From the NCBI GenBank assembly GCA_020747065.1, contig JAGMVK010000010.1, positions 930,001 through 994,000 on the forward strand: a stretch of 64,000 nt of DNA, in the 5' to 3' direction. Position 1 is the stretch's first letter, and every line of letters begins with the position of its first letter. This DNA is from Cadophora sp. MPI-SDFR-AT-0126 (lineage: Eukaryota; Ascomycota; Leotiomycetes; Helotiales; Ploettnerulaceae). Position numbers and translations under genes: made by a program. Of this stretch, positions 47,304 through 58,664 are shown piece by piece. The notes below the pieces were generated by a model. It saw only the letters and a list, made by a program, of their open reading frames with translations. It made no database searches and was not told the origin of the DNA.

Positions 47304-49572
47304 CTAAAGATGTGGAATGCCTGCACTGGCAAGAAGTAGATTCACGATGCTGACGACTCCTTCCCCTAAAATTAGACCACTGGCGAGTACCACGATGGGC
47401 GTCTCTTCTCGTCGTCTGTATGATTTCCAATACCAGTTCACAAATCCTCCCACTGCTCTTGCGAGGGTGAATGACGGAACGTTGTACATGCATGTCGGTC
47501 TGTTAGCGAGATTTTTGGGTACTTGAAAAGGGGCACAAACCAACAGCCACAGCAATCCCTCCTGGAATGTAGGGGTGCCATTTCTTGCCCGTGCCAACGA
47601 TCCTTACTGCTGTTACTGCAATAAAGATAATCGCTGCGCCTAGCGCCCATTGCCATGCCATGTATGGCAATCCCTTTCCAGTCACTAATCGAGCCGTGAA
47701 GATCCAAACATACCCTGTAGGGACCTGGAATAGATCGCCTGGTACTTGGTATACACTCGTATATAATTTATATATGAGAGCACTGACAATAGCCCCAACT
47801 GCGCTGCCGATAATCTGACCCCAAAACTGGGCATTTGGGGCAGCACCAAGAAGGTGGCCGGTTTTCAGATCTTGCATCAGATCCCCCGCTTGCAATGCGC
47901 CAGCTTCTGATACCGCGCCGGCGATGAGGTTGATCAGAACAGAATTCTTGTTCGATTGCGGAATTATGAGGGCGAAGAAAAGCTGCGCCAACTTGCTGAT
48001 GCCGGAGACTGGATTGAGGTCTGTCTCGCCCAGAGCTCGGACACCCATGATGGAAAGAACGAGTGCCATGAGCACGGCAATGATGGTTGCGTATAATGGC
48101 ACTAGAGCACCGAACACTATGCGAATACTTCCAACACAGCATACTATGGAGAGTACAAGCCCGACCAAAAATGTACTATTATTGACGAGGTGCTCAGGAG
48201 GCGCATCCGGCTCTGGAAGGTCCTTGGTTCCCTCGGGCGTATCAACACCGGTCATTCCTGGTCCATTCTCGGTAAGAGGGGTCGCTACATCCTCGCCTTC
48301 ACTGTTGATAGGAGCATAGCCCTTGGTAGGCTTGCTAGATCCGAATTGGAGGAGACCTCTCCAGTCTCTCTTCCGGACGAGTCGGCGCACATCTGCCATC
48401 CATTCCCCACCGTGAATGACCACAGGTCGCAGAGCAATGTATCCCAGGCTGATGATCGAGTCGGCCAACATGATAGCCAACGAAACCCAGACTATCCATC
48501 CTTTACTTCCTATTTCCCAATCATCTACAGGACCAGGTGCCCATCCCTGGTTCTTCGCAAGGGGCGAAAGAACACCCCAGCCCACAATAGCTCCAATGAG
48601 CATATGTGTAGTTGTAGCTGGCCCCATAATGATGCCCTGCCCGACATAAGCCAAAGATGGATTGAGAGTCCAGAGCCAGTTCTCAGCAAGAGCGAAGCCG
48701 AAAATAGGCAGATTTCGCAAAATGGGGAAGAAATATGTTCCAAGGGTATATATGCCAGAAATTGCAAACGAAATGGTCAGCAGCTTGACTCTGGCTTTCC
48801 AACTGCTCATCTGCCCTTTATCTACTTCCTCCACATCTCCAAATCCATGGTCCGAGCGTGCAACTGAAGCTGCCGCCAGCGAAGAAGGATCCCGTGAAGT
48901 TGTGCGACTGATCGGGCCATCCACCGTAGCTTCCTTTCCATGCAGAACCTCAATCATCAACGCAGTCGCCGTACCCGAAGGGAACTTCAGCTTCTCCCGT
49001 ATGATAACCTGCCTGCGAAGCGGCACCGCGAAAACCACACCGAAGAACGCCAGTCCCAGCGCCCACAATATCAAGTTCCACAGCGACAAGAATATCGGGC
49101 CCTGTTCATCCTTCTTTAATAGGTAATTCAGCGCCGGCATGACACCCACGAACCCACAGCCTAAGGGCATCGTCCCCATCGATCCAGCCACCGACTGCAC
49201 CAGCACGTTCTCCACAGGCGTAAATGGGAGATCCAAATGTTTCGCGAAGGTCTTGAAAAAAGCGAAGCCGATGAGCGAGGAAGGCATACTCATACTCGAG
49301 ATCCAACCCGTCTGCAGCCCGAAATACATGTTGGAAAAGCAGATGACAAGTCCAACCGCAAGACCGACAAGGATGCCGCGCAGCGTGAAGTTCTGCCCTT
49401 CGCTGGCATGGCTGGCGATGAATCTGCGAGCATCACTACGGCGACGCTGGCCATCTCCGACGACGTCTTCGCCATCATGGGAATCGTTCTCGTCGGGGTA
49501 GTTTGAGGTCGAAGGTGGGGTGGAGATGGATTGGTAGTCGGGACTGCGGGTTGATCCTCTATCTGGGGCCAT
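47304..49572 (-). CDS. OPT-family oligopeptide/metal-chelate transporter
   Basis: Two exons, complement(47304..47499, 47537..49572); 2232 nt, 743 residues. The product is a polytopic membrane protein with a Ser/Asp-rich cytosolic N-terminus of about 60 residues and some 14-16 hydrophobic helices. Visible features are the first helix (RGILVGLAVGLVICFSNMYF), GLQTGW with SSLIGF, a NVLVQSVAGSMGTMPLGCGF loop and KFPSGTATALMIEVLHG. These are the marks of the OPT family, close to the group of yeast YGL114W and plant yellow-stripe-like proteins. Substrate (peptides, glutathione, metal-siderophore) cannot be read from sequence. The intron appears to be 37 nt (donor GTGCCC, branch GCTAAC, acceptor CAG), very short but needed to restore the PTCMYNVPSFTLARAVGGF end segment in frame. 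Confidence 0.9.
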
Positions 49573-50087
49573 TTTTGCGGCTTTAACACCGACTTGGATT
49601 CAGTGGCGAAGGTCGAGAAGAAGATGCTCAGTACAGAATGAAGTGGACGGGTCGAACACGTCCATCTTGTGGGAGTCAACCAGTCAACATGGGGAGACTG
49701 GACGCCGAAAGTGAAGAAGCAGTTGGGGCTGACCAATATTGCATTACATGCACCATGCCAAGAGTGGACGTCATGAGTCGGATATGTACGGCCGAGCATT
49801 AATCGATTCGGCACTATCACTTGCTCGATATCATCAAGACAAAACAGTACTGCGTTGGACAGCCCAGGGCCCGTTTGCGAATAAAGGTCTAGGTTGGAAA
49901 GTCGAGGCAAATATTAACTAAGTGAATTAATCCATTACTATTAGATTGTCTGCGTCTCAAAGGTATTTCGCTTGCTCGCCATTTCAAAGTCAACATCCAA
50001 AGCTCCCAACGCCTTCGCTAGACATGTTGATCTAAGTATCTACCGTCACCCATCCTGAGTGGACCTCGAATCACCCATATTTCTACA
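49573..50087. other. Intergenic region between the OPT and glycosyltransferase genes
   Basis: 515 bp on the upstream side of the OPT gene and downstream of the glycosyltransferase gene. Short frames only; no feature. Confidence 0.5.
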
Positions 50088-53000
50088 CTATTTACCAGTA
50101 ATGTTGGGCATCTCTCTAATTTCAGGCCCGGCCGAGGTATTGGTCTGCACAACCTGCTTATCCTCGATTTCATCTCCTGTCTTTCCCTGCTCTAAGTCTT
50201 GCGCAACGTTCTTTCGTGGCTTCTTCATCAGCTGGAGCTCTTCCCTTTGCTGTGCAAAAACTCCTTGCAGACTCTCTCCTCTGCGTGAAGCACCCACAGC
50301 TTTCTCAGCCATTTCCACATTCTCAAATGCTCCGTTTGCTCTCCACGTCTTGCGTTCTTTCATGGCATGTAATCGCCCTCGAAGCCCACGAGTTCGTTTC
50401 TCTTCCATGATCGCGAAGACGTCCTGAACCACTTGCCAGCCGTGATTAACGGTCTCTGAAATTTTCTTCGCTTCTTTCTCGCCCAGGGCGTGGAGATCTC
50501 GTTGACCTTCCATGATCCGTGCCTTGCGAATGAAATGTGTGGGCTGGTTGTCCTTTTGCAGCTCCTTGTGGATGCCTTTGAAAGTGTACCCAAAAGGCCC
50601 GACGATGGCTGCAAGATCTTTGAGTACGAACCCCGTGAGACCCATTCCCAACCCTTTTACAAATCCAACTGGGCCATTGTCTCGAGCACCAGTGTATGGC
50701 TGGGTGACGAGACCAGTGACGCCATCGTAAATGCCGAATGTAAATTCTTGACCGGCAGCTTTGAGTCCAGACTTAAAGCCTGTGATTCGAGTTGGTCTAC
50801 CGTCTGTTAGATATTGTAGCAAACATTGCACGATGCCCAAAAATACCTTCTTACAGTCGTATCTCCATAAAGTCGTGGAGCATTGTGAAAACCTAAAATG
50901 ATGTCAGCTTTACTGTAACGGTGGATTGTCCAAAACACCCAGACTGCGGACCATGATGCATATAAGAACCAGCTTACCTTGAGCAACCGCCAACGAAAGG
51001 TCCATGGGTGCTTTAGCAATGAAGCCAGCCGTCTTCCCAACACCAGATGTGACATTCTTGCCAAGCTCCTCTACGACGTTATCCTCAGGATCGTCCGAAA
51101 GAACAGAATCGTTATCGTCAGCACCACCCTCTTCCTGAGCATTTTGCTTGTCCTTCGCCGCTTTCTTCGCCATCGGTTCGCCTGTAGTGGTGTGCTTGCC
51201 CAGATCGGGTCCACTGGTAACCTTCTCCATGCCTCGACCGGGAGCCTTTTCGGCTGGAATGTCATCTGTCGGATCCTTGGTTGCAGGTTCGATTGTATGC
51301 CGGTGTTCCTTATTTTGGGGAGAGTCGTTCTTCTCAGGCTTAGGAGAACTCGCATTTGCGGGTTTCTCGGCTGCTGCCTGTTCTTTGGAATCCTTGTAAC
51401 GCACTGTTCCTCCAGCACCGTCACTACGACCGGCATCTTGAGACCTTCGTCGAATGTCCTCGGATTTCCTCTTCTTTTTCTCCTCATGCTTTGCGCGTCT
51501 CCTAGAGCTCTTGGCGATTTTGAACGGCACGCCTCCAACTCCAGTTGCGATACCTGTTACAGTACTCATAATTGCTGTGGCTCCGCCGGACAAAGGCTCT
51601 CCAGGTCCTTCAAAATCGTTCCATTCGTTATGTCGGATGAGTCGTAACTGCTTCCAAGTAATCTTCTTCTTTTCAACAAGCAATTCCGCAGCTAATGCAC
51701 TCAACCTGAGACTGGTGTTCTTCAACATCCACACCGCAACTCGATCCTCAAGAATTGAACATCGCATAGAGTGATGACCTCTCAGCACCAAGCTTCGATG
51801 GAAGGAAGTGACGGCGTTCTTCGAGCCATCACCCTCCTTCTCGATATCCTGGGCAATCTTCTCCGCACCTTTCCGAGCCTCCTCCGTCAGACATTGCCTG
51901 ATACCATCTGCAAGCTTATCTACCGTCAATTCCTTGTGAGGTACAGGCTTTGCTCCAGCTCCAGCTTCTCCGATCATAGTCCCCCAGAACATCTGGTCTC
52001 CGAAAAAGGGAACTATCATCCCGGGTTTTCCACACTTCAATCCGATTGCTGTAGTACCGGCACCACCATGATGGACCACTGCTGATACCTTGGGAAACAG
52101 CCAGTCGTGGGGGGTATTCTCCAGCATGTAGACATTTTCCGGAGTGTTGTCGTCACCTAAACCACCCCACCCTTTAGAAACCAGAGCCCTCACACCAGCT
52201 TTCTCCACAGCCTCAAAAATCATCTTGGTGAACTTATCGGGGTCATCAACGACAATGGAGCCGAAGCCGATATAGACAGGAGGATCTCCAGCGTCTAGGA
52301 ATTTGACAAGGTCTTCTGGCGGTTCAAAAGACGAAGCCAGATCCAGAAAGACGAATCCAGCAATGTCGATCTCTGGTCCCCAATCCTTGGGCTTCGGGAC
52401 GAGACCTGGGCTCCAGAGATATGTGAATGGCACCTTGAGGCGATACAACTGGCCAGGCGCCCACAACGTAGAAACCGGTTCCAGCCCCAAGGTCTTTACA
52501 CGAAAGTTGTTCACTAAGTCTCCGAGTCTAATACCAACATTAGCTTTTATCTCTCATTGTTAGGACAGGAAACCCTACCCTTGCCACGTCATCATTTCTA
52601 CCAGAGGGTAAGACATGAAGTTTGCATAACCTGGATCCACATTCGACTTCTTGATATTTGCCAGCGGATGCGGGAACGCTTGAGTTGGCGTGTAAGGGAA
52701 TGTGAACATCAGATGTAGCGGAATGCCCAATCTCTCAGCGCAATGAATATGCGCGAAGCAGGGTGGATTGGCGATAATAGCGTCTGCAATGAAAGGAGTT
52801 TTTGCACCCATCATCTTCAGATTGCTGATATCCTTCTCATCGTCTGTGGCGTTGATGCAAGCACGCCAGAACCCTTCAAACATCTCTGCCATTTGCTGTC
52901 GCCTTCTCCCAACCTCACCCTTCTTCAGAGTCTCCATCGTTGGTATCATCCCAGGATTTTTCACCATGAAGGCCATCAGCTCTGCAGGATCACCTCCAAC

Positions 53001-53789
53001 GGAGAAGAACTCCAGCCCTGAATCCTTCTCCACGAAATCCTTGAATGCAGGATGTGTCGCTATGCGTACTCTATGTCCAAATTCCTTGAGGTTCTTCCCC
53101 AGCTTCAAAAACGGCTGGATATCGCCTCGGCTCCCAATGACCATCACCACGATATTCAAGATCGGTCTCGGTATATCGGTAGTGATAGTCTCTGACGAAG
53201 CATCTGACTTCAAGCCCTTCCCAAGATTCGAATCAGGCGTCTCGCCCGTATCAGATCCCACATGCTTCAAGAACGTCGCACCCAGTGCCTTGGCCAAATA
53301 TCCCCGATTACTCGTCTCATTCACACTAATGTTCAGGCGACCATCCTTTTTAGAAACCCTGCCCTTTGTTTTGAAATCCTCGTTGCCGACATCGAACCTC
53401 GAATAGTGCCCTCTAGAACTATTCTTACCACTCCCGCGCCGCCTTCCTCGCCCAAAGCGCTTTTTGTGTTCCGGGGTATTATCGTCATCGTCTGAGGAGG
53501 AACTGGTCGTGGAATCATCGTCGGTGGTGGTCGGGATCTTCCATGAGGTTTTCCTAGATGTTGAAAAAGATGTAGGATATCGCTTTAGTCCAGGAGCCTC
53601 CCACTGAGGCACTGTGGTGACTGCGGCAGTCTGCCACTGTCTGGAGATCGCAGGTCTCGTAGGATCTGTAGTGGTAGAGGCAGTGGCGGCGGCAATAGGT
53701 TCTTCAATGCTCTCTGGGCGGTGGTTAGAATGAGGCTCTTGGAAGGCAGCGGACTCGGGAGGCACGCTGCTGCTGCTTCCCGTTGCCAT
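50088..53789 (-). CDS. Sterol-type UDP-glycosyltransferase with VPS13-like C-terminal segment
   Basis: Four exons, complement(50088..50796, 50847..50892, 50978..52527, 52579..53789); 3516 nt, 1171 residues. The open frame extends to 53933, but the first ATG (MATGSSSS) is at 53789. Residues 1-200 are disordered and Ser/Thr-rich. The GT1 (GT-B fold) catalytic region follows: VVMVIGSRGDIQPFLKLG around residue 210 and the UDP-sugar signature HHGGAGTTAIGLKCGKP...FFGDQ around 550-585. This resembles sterol 3-beta-glucosyltransferases but lacks the GRAM and PH domains of Atg26. Residues about 640-900 are a charged Lys/Glu linker. The C-terminal segment (about 900-1020: GVGKTAGFIAKAP, GIYDGVTGLVTQPYTGA, GPVGFVKGLGMGLTGFVLK) has the Gly-rich repeated helices seen near the C-terminus of VPS13 proteins. 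Sugar acceptor is inferred only. The third exon is 46 nt. Confidence 0.88.
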
Positions 53790-53980
53790 ATCAGTAATGA
53801 TGGCAGGTGGCAGATATGGGAGACGCGTCAAAGGAGCGTGTGCGGAAGAGCAATGTGAGAGAAAATGATTGCAGAGGGTCAGACAAGAAGAGGAAGAGCC
53901 TGAAGAACAAAACGCAGTGAGTGGAATGTGCAATTGGGGGGAATGGAAAGAGGGAGAGTGGGTGGGTAGTGAGTGGTAAT

Positions 53981-54014
53981 AGGTAGGTAGGTAGGTAGGT
54001 AGGTAGGTAGGTAG
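53981..54014. repeat. (AGGT)8 microsatellite
   Basis: Eight tandem AGGT units without interruption, 190 bp upstream of the glycosyltransferase start codon. Confidence 0.85.
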
Positions 54015-54377
54015 TATTGTAGTTGAGTCAAGAAGAAGTCAATGGCTCTGTAGCTACGTAGAAAATACTGGCTGGCGCTTTATTGTACTTGCTTGCCTTG
54101 GCCTTGGCCACTTGCCCTGCCCTACCCGGCCCGGCCCAAGAGCAAGTAATTTGTGTATTATTGAATACTGTACACTCTAACACTACTATGGTAGGTAGGA
54201 ATATACTCCGTAATATCGATCAGTCTCAACAGAGTGCGGCGAACATGACACACCCCGTACATAACATGACATGCGAAATAACAATGTCGTCACCGGTAAA
54301 TCCAAAATTCGATCTTCTGGCCGCCCCGCCTGCCATGTCATTGGTCTTACTTTAAATTGCGGTGCCACCCGAGCTAA

Positions 54378-54412
54378 TCCTGGTCCTGGTCCTGTTCCTG
54401 TTCCTGTTCCTG
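54378..54412. repeat. (TCCTGG/TTCCTG)n repeat
   Basis: Six tandem 6-bp units, first TCCTGG then TTCCTG, a hexanucleotide repeat with one-base drift. Confidence 0.75.
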
Positions 54413-55282
54413 CGCCACTGCAGCAGAAAGTCAACAGCCACACAAAAATTGACAGTGACTGACTGAGAGGAATTATACACAGACGACTGACTGACCAAAG
54501 TCACAATGTCAGGGCAGGGAGGAGAAACTCAGAAACAGGATAATCTGAAACACAAAACACCAACACCAACACCAGCAAGATCACCGGCACCCCACGTCAG
54601 CCAAACTCGAGATTGCTGCATCCGTTGTGGCGAAAAGGGGGGGAAACCCCTATCATAGGAAAAGCCAATAAATGCCATATCTGCCGCGCATAACACAAGA
54701 CAAATAATATGCAACGCTGCGCTGCCAACATTCAAGGAGGGTGGGGTGGGTCCGACCTCGCCCATGTCAGTCAGTCTTTCAGTCAGCCAGTCTCGCCTCG
54801 CTAGGAGGCTTTGTTCCGACTTGCATTGTGAAGAGGAAGAGGAAAGAGAGAGATGGTATGGTATGGTCTGGTTCTTTCGTGCGAGAGATACTTACTTACT
54901 GTAAGCGAATACTCGGGTAGAACCATGAAGATGCCCAGAATGAGGTAAAGGAAAGGCTGGCTGGTTAATTGTCTATTACTGTTTGATGGTTCAACTATCA
55001 CTCCCTCCCATCCCTCCCTCCATCCATACCGTACACCGAAATTATGCTGTACCTCCACCAACATGGCCTAGCTAGAAATGAACACGACACATAGGCAAAG
55101 GTAAAAATGGAATAAACTCAACACAAAAGTATCGATAGCCCATTCGCCCAAAACCTAATTATAACCCGCCATGACTCTCGAGCAGCTGACTGTTTGAGAA
55201 GAATAGAAACGATGACACAGCCTGGCATCTCTGCGTTACGCCACATACTCTGACAGAGAAACCAGATACCTTCTCCCTTTGT

Positions 55283-57482
55283 CTAATTCCTTCGACCGAC
55301 TCGCCAATCATCGGGCTCTGGAGTGCGTCTCAAGCTACCGCCTTCATTTTGGGCATCGCCTGCTCCCCAGAGTCGAGTCTCGGCGTTGTTAAATCTCACA
55401 CCCTCAACCCAACTTTGCTCCTCGTCGCCATTTTCTCTGCCGCCATAAAGACCTTGAAAGCCGCCCTGCACTAGTCCGGTTGGAGATGCTGGTCGACCGC
55501 CGTGTAAAGGGGTGTACAAAGGTACTTGACGTTGCCGGGGCAAACTTTGTTGCCAACCTTCTCCATCAATGTTGTCAACATGTTGAGCTCGTCTGGCAGC
55601 AGCTCTGGTGACTGGTGCAGTGTAGGAAGGATGATACCGAGACTGGTGCCTTGATTCTGGTAAGTGGGCTGGCGTTTGTGGCTGAAATTCTGGCGACACT
55701 GCATCATTATATACTTGATAAGCATCTCTAGATGGAGTGAAAGGCTCCAGATTTGTCGAGTTTCGCCGGCTCTGGTCCTGGCGTGGTGTTGGGGATGCGG
55801 ATTGGGGGAGGGACTGAGGTGAAGCCTGCCGACTTAACGGTGATCTGGCTCTACAAATACTAAAAGCTCTGTTGACCAGCGCAACTGGATTGAATCTTGA
55901 GCTGGACTGATAGAAAGTCAGCTCTTTGACATTCATTACAGTAGAGACGAAGCGAAACTCACAGGTGGGCTCGAATCTAGAGTCTCATGCTCGGATGCCG
56001 CTGCACTGGAGTGACGCCTGGGAAGTTCGCCCTCTGCTACGCTCCGAACGGGTGTAAGAGAAGGAGTGATTGGGCTGGTTGGTGGATTACTAGCAATGAT
56101 CTCGCGAGCAGGTGAGTGTGGTAGAGAATTTACCCTGGAAACACTTCGAGATACGGCTGAAAATGGTGGTGGTAATTGGAGCTCGATGGACGAAAATCTG
56201 ACATTTCGACTTCCATCTCCGTCCTCTTCGTCTACGTGGATGATGGCAGGACCCTCTTCGCCAATTGCTTCAGGGGTTTCTGAAACGCTACAAGATCCTG
56301 TAGAACCTTCTCTGGAGCTCTGCAAGGAGCTTCCCCTCAAATCTTCATGGAGATTTATACTGCCGGCACCTCGGGCTCTTCCATCACTAGAATTTGAGAC
56401 CGCGCGCTCTTGTTCGTAGGCTGCACTAGACCTTTCTGACGAGTCGAACGAGAAACTGTTTGTCTGATGCCTGAAGGTTCTTGTATTAGTTTGAGTATTT
56501 GTTCGTGCTGGTCGTCGAGGAGGTTGAGCAAAGATAATCCCAGGGGTATTATGAGTAGCTACACGTGAGGCGACCCGGGGCGTTAAGCCTGTAGTTGGAT
56601 AACGCTCTGGGGAGGAGCTCGATGCATTTTGAGATAAGTATAGAGGTGAACGAGGCAAGTGTAGCCGAGGACGTGGCCTGTTCGAGGTCGGAAGTTGGGA
56701 TTGCTGAGGCGTAGACGCATCGATTGGGGCTATGTAACACATTAGCACAAGAACACGCAGTGCCATGTGGGTCCTGACTTTGGGGAGTATAATCTGTCGA
56801 AGTTGGACTCTCTGTTTCGATAAAACCTCCAAAGTAAAAATCATGTTTCGATGGGGGAACGGGTCGCGGTGTCTCGTGGATGACATTTTCGGGAGCGTGC
56901 TCGATGTCTGTGCTCACAAATGAATGCTCCTCGTCTTGCCGATTCGTTGCTGATACATCTTCTTGTGAAAGCATCGACTCCTGTGAAAGTGAATCAGACC
57001 CGTAACCATCGTTCAGCTCTGGAGCTTCGATGGCTAAAGCTGATTCCGAGAATGGCCGCCATGGTTTCGGTACACGAACATATTGAGAGAACTCTTGGTG
57101 CTCTTGATGCGGGTTCTGGGTGGTATTGTCTTGGCCATCATCAATTGAAGCAGACTGAGATCTGACTGTGAAACGAGCAAGCCCTTCATTGAGTTTATCA
57201 GTTTCGCTGACTCGCTCCCTATCTCTTCCTCTAGTTCGCTGGCGTTTTTCGTAATCCGCCAGGTCGCTACGACCGAGAATGATGGTTGTAGCTGGCAAGC
57301 GGATCATGGGGGGCGTTTCTCCGAATGTAACGCCGATATTGGTGAAATATGGGAGAGAGGTCCAAGAAGAGAGTGAAGGCTACAGTGAGAATCGCAACTA
57401 GAGCCCTTGCTCCTGCCATATCAAGTGTCTTCTTGGGGAAGGAACGAATAACCCCATTTTGACTTGGAAGGCTTCTTGTCAT
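55283..57482 (-). CDS. Ser/Pro-rich, mostly disordered protein of unknown function
   Basis: Four exons, complement(55283..55906, 55963..56729, 56779..57379, 57453..57482); 2022 nt, 673 residues, with introns of 73, 49 and 56 nt whose phases agree. A short N-terminal part (MTRSLPSQNG|PSLSSWTSLPYF, GETPPMIRLPATTII) precedes long low-complexity regions rich in Ser, Pro, Thr, Arg and Glu with SP/TP sites. Slightly more ordered patches are DYEKRQRTRGRDRERVSET near residue 60 and RFNPVALVNRAFSICRARSP, which starts the last 208 residues. I recognise no domain, membrane segment or nuclear signal with certainty. The start exon is the least certain part. It is divergent from the PDK1-type kinase gene, with 1.2 kb between. 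Confidence 0.65.
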
Positions 57483-58664
57483 CTGTTCTGTTTGTTTTCA
57501 TCTCGACTGCAGAGAAGTACTAACTTCTTGATGCAAGCATACTGGGTTTTGAAGATACAAGCAGCAGCAACTAACTGATTCTTGCCGGGCCAGCTCCAGG
57601 CCAAAAGGATCAAACAGCATGATGTAAAGGAAGAATAAAAGCCAAGTCAGTACATAACAAAAACATGTCTGAAAGAAAAGCGACAATCTTGACACACTCA
57701 CTGCATTGGTTCTGTACTTTGCACTCTCTCACATGAGATTGAAGTCGACAGAGCCAAGAGCTAGGTAATGGTTGCAGTCAAAGATCCCCCTTGAACTTTT
57801 GAAGCGGGTGGCGTTTAGGAACGTGAGGCAATCCACACCAACCTTGAACAATACACAAAGGGAGGTGAGAAGCCCTTTCTGAAATAGAAGATGGTCTCTC
57901 TATTGTTCATAGCACTTGCTTCCTAGTCAGCGAAAGTCAATGCCCTCCCCATCACTGACCAACTGTATGGACTTCAGCGTCTTATTTATGAGTGCCACGG
58001 CATCCATGAACCTCACGTTCGATGGATGGCCCTCATCACGTCGTGATAACGGGACCTAAATCTCGTATCACGTTCATCTCATTAAATGTTAAATATCTGA
58101 AATTGAAAGATGGGAAAGTTCCTGACTAACGATTGCTGACTTGTTTGGGATGAACCTTCTTCAAGTACGGACGCGACTCGAGTAACTAACTAATTGGAGT
58201 GTGCTGTGCTCGGACTACTATGTGTTTATTGCGGGCGGGAGGGCAAGGCTATGCCCAAACGAGCAGCGCCTCATCTGCGCTGCCTACTACTACGACTACT
58301 ACTACGACTACTTAGGAGATTTCTCAGGCAGGGCAGGAGTCAAGTCAACCACGTCGACGCCCGATCCACTGCTGCTTGCTGGCTGCTGCTGGCTGCTGCG
58401 AATCCACTGATAGCCCTCGAGGCGGCGTCGGACCTCATCTCCTGCTATTTGCGCTCTTGTCCTGTACTGTATCATACTGCAGAAAGCCGTCACACACGGG
58501 GATGTTGCGTTGATCCAGGATCAGGGACGCGGCCCACAGCCACCACATTTGGACAGGACAGCCAGAGGCTCACAGCACAGCACAGCACAGCACAGCACAG
58601 CACAGCACAACAGAGTAGAGTAGAGCAGAGCAGAGCAGAAATTAGCAGACCGGGAAGGGGAAAG
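57483..58664. promoter_or_regulatory. Divergent intergenic region upstream of the kinase gene
   Basis: About 1.2 kb between two divergent start codons, so it should hold both promoters and leaders. The kinase reading frame remains open upstream to 58194, but that part is translated from simple repeats and lacks conserved-looking content, so the start is set at 58665. Confidence 0.5.
58571..58609. repeat. (CACAG)8 microsatellite
   Basis: Eight CACAG units ending 55 bp before the kinase start codon, followed by several AGAGC/TAGAG units to about 58640. It probably lies in the 5' UTR. Confidence 0.85.

Larger units (their letters stand above)
53790..55282. other. 1.5-kb intergenic region with microsatellites
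   Basis: It holds the promoter of the glycosyltransferase gene and the 3' flank of the minus-strand gene ending at 55283. Two simple repeats are listed separately. Frames in it have no recognisable features. Confidence 0.5.

Noticed and set aside
53790..53933. Upstream extension of the glycosyltransferase frame (MHIPLTAFCSS...)
   Set aside because: It begins at a TTG, not an ATG; the first ATG is at 53789.
57498..57701. Small minus-strand frame with hydrophobic helices upstream of the unknown gene
   Set aside because: It has no splice link to the downstream exons and no family features; probably leader or intergenic sequence.
58194..58664. N-terminal extension of the kinase frame by 157 residues
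   Set aside because: It is translated microsatellite and low-complexity DNA, and the first plausible start (MAQHDLSLGP) follows at 58665.
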